Assembly: GCA_037962975.1 (NCBI GenBank) | Contig: CM075673.1 | Location: forward strand, 119,431,001 to 119,495,000 | DNA length: 64,000 bases | Source of the DNA: Clitoria ternatea | Taxonomy: Eukaryota; Streptophyta; Magnoliopsida; Fabales; Fabaceae | Direction of reading: 5' to 3' | Shown: in pieces, positions 59,101 to 64,000 of the stretch | How the letters are laid out: each line of letters starts with the position of its first letter | How positions within the stretch are numbered: the stretch's first letter is position 1 | Translations under genes and position numbers: made by a program | The notes under the pieces: generated by a model | The model's database searches: none | What the model was told of the DNA's origin: nothing | The model's input: only the letters and a program-made list of their open reading frames with translations

Positions 59101-62100
59101 CTTTATATGTCTGGGTCTCCTTTTAATTTATTAACCATTAGTCGTTTGACTAACTCTCTTGATTGCATTGTCTCCTTTACTAAAAATTATGTTTTCATCC
59201 AGGACCGGAGTTCGGGACGGATGATTGGCACCGGATGTGAGTCACATGGGCTTTATCAACTTCAACCTTCTGCACACGTTGAGTCAGCGGTTGATTCCAG
59301 TCTTCTCCATGCTCGGTTGGGTCACCCAAGTCTTCATAAATTGCAAATAATGGTGCCCGCCCTTTCCAAGTTGTCTACATTATCTTGTGAGTCGTGTCAA
59401 TTAGGTAAACATAGTCGTACTTCTTTTAATAATCGCGTCTTAGGTCGAGCTGCGTCTCCCTTTAGCTTAGTTCATTCTGATATTTGGGGTCCGTGTCATA
59501 CAATGTCTAATTTGGGGTATCAATATTTTGTTACTTTTATTGATGATTACTCTAGGTGTACCTGGTTATTTTTAATGAAAAATCGTTCTATGTTATTTTC
59601 AATCTTTCAAAATTTTTGCAATGAAATCAAAACTCAGTTTGGTGTTCTTATTCGTATCTTGTGTAGTGATAATGCCCGTGAATATTTCTCTAATGCATTT
59701 CAAACCTTTATGGCATCCCATGGGATTTTACATCAAACATCTTGTGCTCATACTCCTCAACAGAATGGAATTGCCGAAAGAAAAAATCGACATCTTGTCG
59801 AAACCACCCATACACTTCTTTTACATGGTAATGTTCCTCATCGGTTTTGGGGGGATGCTGTCCTTACAGCTTGTTATTTAATTAATCGCATGCCCTCCTC
59901 CGTCCTTGATAATCAGGTACCTCACTCCATCTTGTTTCCTCATCAATCTTTATATTCTTTACCTCCTCGTGTTTTGGTTCTACTTGTTTTGTCCACAACC
60001 TTGGCACGGGCAATGATAAACTCTCTGCCCAGGCTACTAAGTGTGTGTTTCTTGGTTATACTAGATCTCAAAAAGGTTACAAATGTTACTCTCCTAGTCT
60101 TCATCGTTACTTTGTTTCGGCTGATGTTACCTTTTTTTGAGTCTACTCCATATTTTTCGGTTGATCTTGAGAACCGTGTGTCTAGTCCTACTTCTTCTGG
60201 TCCTATTTCTGTTTCTCCCATGCAGGTTATATATTAGTCTCCGGTGGTTGCCGATATCCCGACCAATCCACCTCGTCCTCTTCAGGTATATCAATGTCGG
60301 CTCCGTCCTGCTCTGGAGGTTCCAGCTGATGACGTCCCCTCTGACTCACCTTTGGAGCCAACTCCTCCATCTCCTCCGGCTCCGCCCACTGATAGTAGTT
60401 TTCCTATTGCTATCCATAAAGGTATTCGTTCCACTCGTAATCCTTCTCCTCATAATGTTGCCTTGTCTTATCATCGTTTGTCACCTTCCTATTATATTGG
60501 TGTGTCTTCTTTGTCTTCTGTTTCCATTCCTAAAAATACAGGTGAAGCTTTGTCACATCCTGGATGGCGACAAGCCATGGTTGACGAAATGAGTACACTA
60601 CAAAGCAGTGGAACTTGGGATCTTGTTCTTCTTCCCTCCGGTAAGACAGTGGTCGGATGTAGGTGGGTCTACTCAGTCAAAATTGGTCTAGATGGTTCTG
60701 TTGATCGTCTGAAAGCTCGTTCGGTGGCCAAAGGCTATACTCAAATTTTTGGCCTTGATTATAGTGATACTTTCTCCCCGGTGGCTAAGATGTCTTTTGT
60801 ACGCCTATTCCTCTCCATTGCTGCCATTAGTCATTGGCCTCTTTGTTGGACATCAAGAATGCCTTCCTCCATGGTGATCTTACAAAAGAAGTATATATGG
60901 AGCAACCACCTAGTTTTGTTGCTCAGGGGAAGTGTTCAGGATTGGTTTGTCGGCTTCGGAAGCCACTGTATGGTCTTAAACAATCCCCAAGAGCATGGTT
61001 TGGCAGATTCAGTACTGTCGTAAAAGAATTTGGCATGACTCGGAGTGAGGCGGATCATTCTGTTTTCTATCGCCATTCTACCTCTGGTTGTATTTACTTG
61101 GTTGTGTATGTTGATGACATTGTCATCACAGGGAGTGATGACACTGGCATTGTTCTCTATATCATCACTTCCAGACAAAAGATCTTAGAAGGCTTCGCTA
61201 CTTCTTAAGAATAGAGGTGGCACAATCTAGTTCAGGTGTTGTGATTTATCAAAGAAAGTATACGTTGGATATTTTAGAGGAAACCGGCTTGATGGGGACC
61301 AAACCGGTAGATACTCCCATGGATCCTAATACTAAGCTTATGCCAGAACAGGGGGAGCCTCTCTCAGATCCAGAAAGATATAGAAGATTAGATGGAAAGT
61401 TGAATTACCTTACTGTCACACGTCCTGACATTTCCTTTGCAGTCAGTGTAGTAAGTCAATTTCTCAATTCCCCTTGTGAAGGTCATTAGAATGCAGTCAT
61501 CCGCATCTTAAAATATATCAAAGGGGTACCAGGTAAAGGACTCTTGTATGAAGACAAGGGTCATACTCGAATAACTGGATATTCAGATGCTGACTGGGTA
61601 GGATCTCCTATTGATAAGAGGTCTACAACGGGGTATTGTGTTTTCCTTGGGGATAACTTGATTTCTTGGAAGAGTAAAAAGCAAAGTGTTGTAGCCCGGT
61701 CAAGTGCAGAAGTGGAGTACCGAGCCATGGCTTTGGCCACATGTGAGCTCATATGGCTCAAACACTTGCTTGGAGAACTAAAATTTGGGGAAACTACATC
61801 TATGACTCTCACTTGTGATAATCAAGCTGCGTTGCACATTTCTTCTAATCCGGTGTTTCATGAAAGGACCAAACATATTGAAGTCGACTGCAACTTCATA
61901 AGAGAGAAGATTGTATCAGGGGACATTGTTACAAAATTTGTGAATTCCAATGACCAATTGGCAGATGTTCTCACAAAGTCTCTTAGGGGTCCTCGCATTA
62001 AATACATATGTGACAAGCTTGGTGCATATGATTTTTATGCTCCAGCTTGAGGGGGAGTGTTAGAATATTGTAAATTATGAAATATGTAATTAGGATTGAT

Positions 62101-63448
62101 TGTATATGATTGTATTTTGATTCTGTATTTATTACATTGCTATTATAAAAAGGCTACTCCGATGTGTATTCAAACACACGAAATTCATCCAATGTCTCTC
62201 GGTTTCCTTGTTTTCAACAACTTTATAAAATTAGTAACAGGTCCCATAATCTTGAAACCAACCTCCTAAAAAATAAACATTTCTTTCTTTTCTAACAATT
62301 GTTTGTCCTAGTTTTAACTGACCTTCACTCGAAGAAAATTACTGACATCAATACATAATTACATAAACAAATGAAAGATAATCATCAGCATAGATTTTCT
62401 TTCTTATTTTTCCTGGACAGAGTTATACCTTCAATATATTAATCCTATCCCCAAGTGCAAATACTGCGGATCGATTCTTTAGTGGTTCCCTTGCTCTTAT
62501 AAATAGACCACTGCTTCTTGTCTCTATGCCAATTAAATCATTATATGTTGCTATATCCAGCTGTAGTTTCTCCAACGCTTGTATATAAGCACGGAAATGA
62601 GCACTAAGAACCTGCAAAAATGCAGTAGCATTAGAGTATATCTTGAAATTATCATCAATTTCACTGTTTCTATCTAAATTCTAAAATTATCCCAAGGCAC
62701 AGCTGTAAGAGTATACATGGGTTTATGAGTGGGGCTTATGACCTTCCTGTAAGCTCTTTTTAGCTTTTTTTCAGTAAATTTCATAGTCAAACTTATGAAT
62801 AAGCTCTCATCTAATAAAAACTTATTGAATAAGAGCTTAATAATGCAAATTTCAGCTTATACAACAACACAAAACAAAGTCTTCTATGCAGAATGATTCA
62901 GAACTATGAATCTATGACTGATAACAAAAGACTAATCAGGTATAGGTAGGCATATAGCATCAGAGACAGTTGATTATCAACATAGAACCAGTTGGCAGTA
63001 GCATCTCCATACAGCATATCTAACTTTAAACTACATATAAGAAAAAAATATAACATGTATTTTATGAGTGGGCGTCATTCATTATTATACCAATATTTAG
63101 GTAGAATCATAATCATACAAAACAAAGGTTTCCATTAACAGCTTCTGAGTTATAGGCGGCTCAGGTTTCAAAATGTTCAACTCATCAAACAAAAAAGACT
63201 CTCCTGGTGACACATGGTCCATAATGTTGAAGTAAAGTTCATTATACTTAGAAAAAAGAAATGCTTCAAAGTAAGAATATTAACACAGATAATTACAACA
63301 ACATCAACCAAACCTTTTCTATTCATAATAACAATATTTTTTCAAAATTATAATGGTAATAGTTACCTTGCTCATTGTGTCAATGTACGCTGCACGAACT
63401 TCATTGTATATTTCCTTGCCATGTTCCTTGAGGAAGGTGACAACATAC
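50146..63448 (-). CDS. VPS52: VPS52 (GARP/EARP tethering subunit), C-terminal ~447 aa, 11 exons, 5' partial
   Basis: VPS52 is a core subunit of the GARP/EARP complexes that tether endosome-derived vesicles at the trans-Golgi; Arabidopsis VPS52 is POK, needed for pollen tube growth, ~707 aa. Exons (minus): 63448-63367, 62611-62429, 54249-54134, 54030-53972, 52783-52683, 52087-52037, 51737-51558, 51479-51345, 51109-51035, 50598-50541, 50450-50146; all GT-AG and in phase (1,345 nt). Landmarks: KVLSAHFRAYIQALEKLQLD, LLMDTATSE, FCDDFFGEESIFYEIF, LIMSRRRIPCLDSYLDK, TLWEDDVHPHYVMRRYAEFT, LLLYYTRLSDCIKRI and C-terminal YEIRKYSRTF, matching the plant protein to its end. The second intron here (54250-62428) is 8,179 bp because of elements D and E. 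The N-terminal third lies beyond the window. Confidence 0.95.
52340..52651. mobile_element. MITE with clear terminal inverted repeats, in a VPS52 intron
   Basis: The left end TTAAACTATTTAGTTAGT matches the inverted right end TTAAATTATTTAGTTAGT at 17 of 18 bases, and the pairing continues less perfectly inward. It is 312 bp, non-coding, and sits between the exons at 52037-52087 and 52683-52783, 31 bp from the latter. The superfamily is not clear from the ends. Confidence 0.7.
54502..56253 (+). mobile_element. Element D: 1.75-kb gag-only LTR retrotransposon (TR-GAG-like) in VPS52 intron
   Basis: LTRs 54502-54753 (252 bp) and 56023-56253 (231 bp) run TGATAGAAC… to …AGCTATCA; the left has an extra short duplication of the TTAGTTTGTTATAGCTAGAAAA segment. 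Target duplication GATAA is at 54497-54501 and 56254-56258. A primer site TGGTATCAAAGC follows the left LTR (54756-54767) and a G-rich polypurine tract (about 56009-56022) precedes the right one. Each LTR has a TATATAAAGG box (54579-54588 in the left). The interior encodes gag only. This matches terminal-repeat elements with a GAG domain; it lies antisense to VPS52. Confidence 0.85.
54796..55912 (+). pseudogene. Element D gag, interrupted
   Basis: Starts MEARVEAIERSFSEL near 54805 and hits a stop 19 codons on. The main open part (54919-55512) contains WRKLEIPVFEGEDAHGWVSK, LEGRTLSWFQWWE and VRNTYEILLELKQEDTVQEY, the retrotransposon gag core of Ty3/gypsy chromoviruses (Reina/CRM-like). After another stop (55510-55512), a CCHC-like knuckle CFRCVEKYSPEHVC lies near 55843-55885, then a stop. 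No protease or later domain follows. Broken in several places, so replication proteins would come from another element. Confidence 0.75.
56254..57270. other. VPS52 intron sequence between elements D and E
   Basis: About 1.0 kb without a recognisable gene. 56480-56900 is A/G-rich on the plus strand (GGAGGAAGAAAGAG, GAGAGAGGAGGCAGAGAG). Near 56950-57010 a CG-rich patch has GCGGCCGTGAAAACGCG. Neither part is identified. Confidence 0.4.
57942..58846 (+). pseudogene. Element E gag
   Basis: Begins MVAAAAAGPITVLN, then continues only after a frameshift near 58000 (LDAQLCSILKSTLSPTQEQI, YESLWAQAKLLY), a stop near 58303 and an open part from 58364 with FMALALHSLPPKYEVFREQI. A copia zinc knuckle CKHCHKHGHTIDRC (CX2CX4HX4C) is near 58669-58710. 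A stop at 58844-58846 separates it from pol. Confidence 0.75.
58882..62050 (+). pseudogene. Element E pol (protease, integrase, RT, RNase H)
   Basis: First open part (58882-60237): protease site reads LLDSRATDH, with Arg in place of the needed Gly of D-S-G; integrase has H143/H148/C169/C172 and catalytic D200, D263, E299 (D35E). A frameshift near 59950 follows. RT is spread over two frames (60244-61023 and 60834-61208) with a shift near 60835; YVDD is near 61108. RNase H continues in 61217-61489, a stop at 61487-61489, and 61544-62050, with YSDADWVG, SSAEVEYRA and HIEVDCNFIREKI. Ends at 62050, just before the polypurine tract. Non-functional. Confidence 0.88.
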
Positions 63449-64000
63449 CTACACTTTTAAACTTCCATTCATTACATTAATAGAGAATCAAAAGCTCACA
63501 ACATTACCACGATGATTCCATAATTTAAAGATGCCCAAATGAGTAGTCTAGATTGGTATATTTCAGACTTCTCTTGCTGGCAAGAAGAAAAGAAACCCGC
63601 AAATGATGGCAACCAAAGCATTTAGAAACTAGGAACTGGATTCTACAAGATCAATAACTCTGCTTATTACTATTGGCTCTAATGATTTAGCTGCCACTAT
63701 GCATGAAAGACTAATACAAACATTTAATCAAAATAATATTCACTCAACAATACAAGAAAAAAAATATTAGAAATAAACCGCGGTAGAGAGAAGAGTATTG
63801 TCTCAAGTTTTATATGCAATATTCAAGTCATATTCTTAGCCAATGTGAGACATTTAGATATACCCTTTGACAATCAAAAATAGACTCTAGATCCAGTGGA
63901 AGAAATTGGTATGACTACACATTTGTGGGTGGCCCGGCATTAAGACTAGATAGACTCTTATATTATATTTAAATATTAGAAAAGCCCATGAACTAACTCA
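63449..64000. other. Upstream VPS52 intron (no exon recognised)
   Basis: The exon at 63367-63448 starts mid-codon (needs two bases from an earlier exon), so VPS52 continues past 64000. I found no further VPS52 coding match in this stretch, which reads as AT-rich intron. Confidence 0.6.

Larger units (their letters stand above)
57271..62219 (+). mobile_element. Element E: Ty1/copia retrotransposon, 4,949 bp, decayed, in VPS52 intron
   Basis: Short LTRs 57271-57422 (152 bp) and 62058-62219 (162 bp) read TGTTAGAATATTG… to …GTTTTCAACA. Target duplication ACTTT is at 57266-57270 and 62220-62224. The primer site TGGTATCCAGAGCC follows the left LTR directly and a TTGAGGGGGAGTGT polypurine tract precedes the right one. 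The LTR has a TATAAAAAGG box near 57357. Gene order gag, protease, integrase, reverse transcriptase, RNase H is that of Ty1/copia. Frameshifts and stops throughout make it inactive. It lies antisense to VPS52, its right end 210 bp from an exon. Confidence 0.92.

Noticed and set aside
62700..62890. Another hAT-like MITE in the VPS52 intron
   Set aside because: AGCTTATA/AATAAGCTC words recur in inverted order, but I could not define ends or a duplication.

Overview
This is nuclear DNA from a flowering plant. Split genes, long AT-rich introns and nested LTR retrotransposons all point that way. A legume is my best guess, because the TRIM in the AHL intron and the TGTAACATCCC-type LTRs look like common Fabaceae repeats; that is recognition, not proof. 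Three host genes are visible, all on the minus strand: an AT-hook/PPC-domain protein (AHL family, complete, 6 exons, 354 aa, 9257-13915), a c-Myc-binding-protein homologue (MYCBP, complete, 5 exons, 116 aa, 15797-17196), and the C-terminal ~447 aa of VPS52, a subunit of a Golgi tethering complex (11 exons, 50146-63448, 5' part beyond the window). I derived exon borders by reading GT-AG sites and checking that codon phases match across every junction.

Layout. 1-5398: part of a large LTR holding a 3.0-kb solo LTR with a 5-bp target duplication. 5.5-6.6 kb: dead LINE ORF1 fragment. 6.6-9.25 kb: AT-rich DNA with MITE-like foldbacks. 9.26-17.4 kb: AHL and MYCBP. 17.5-20.2 kb: a G-rich block, then AT-rich degenerate repeats. 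20.2-49.2 kb: a dead PIF/Harbinger-like DNA transposon (Myb/SANT-like ORF1 plus transposase ORF2) split by a nest of three LTR insertions, each with its own target duplication: solo LTR A (TTAGA) inside the transposase intron, Tekay-like element B (AATTT) inside A, and Tat-type Ty3/gypsy element C (GTTAC) inside B. 50.1-64 kb: VPS52, one intron of which is swollen to 8.2 kb by a gag-only mini-retrotransposon (D, GATAA) and a Ty1/copia element (E, ACTTT).

The most notable single object is element C, 11,990 bp. Its 801/802-bp LTRs differ by two substitutions and one indel. It has gag-pol with two RNase H domains on the minus strand, eight copies of a 59-bp minisatellite, and on the plus strand an antisense gene with its own TATA box and a predicted 94-bp intron. 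Both coding units carry nonsense codons, and all of these could be C-to-T changes at glutamine codons. Element B has 4.2-4.5-kb LTRs full of short repeated words but only a gag remnant, so it is LARD-like. Among host features, VPS52 has a 90-nt intron with no stop in frame whose retention would add 30 residues. I saw no tRNA, rRNA, CRISPR array or bacterial-type operon.
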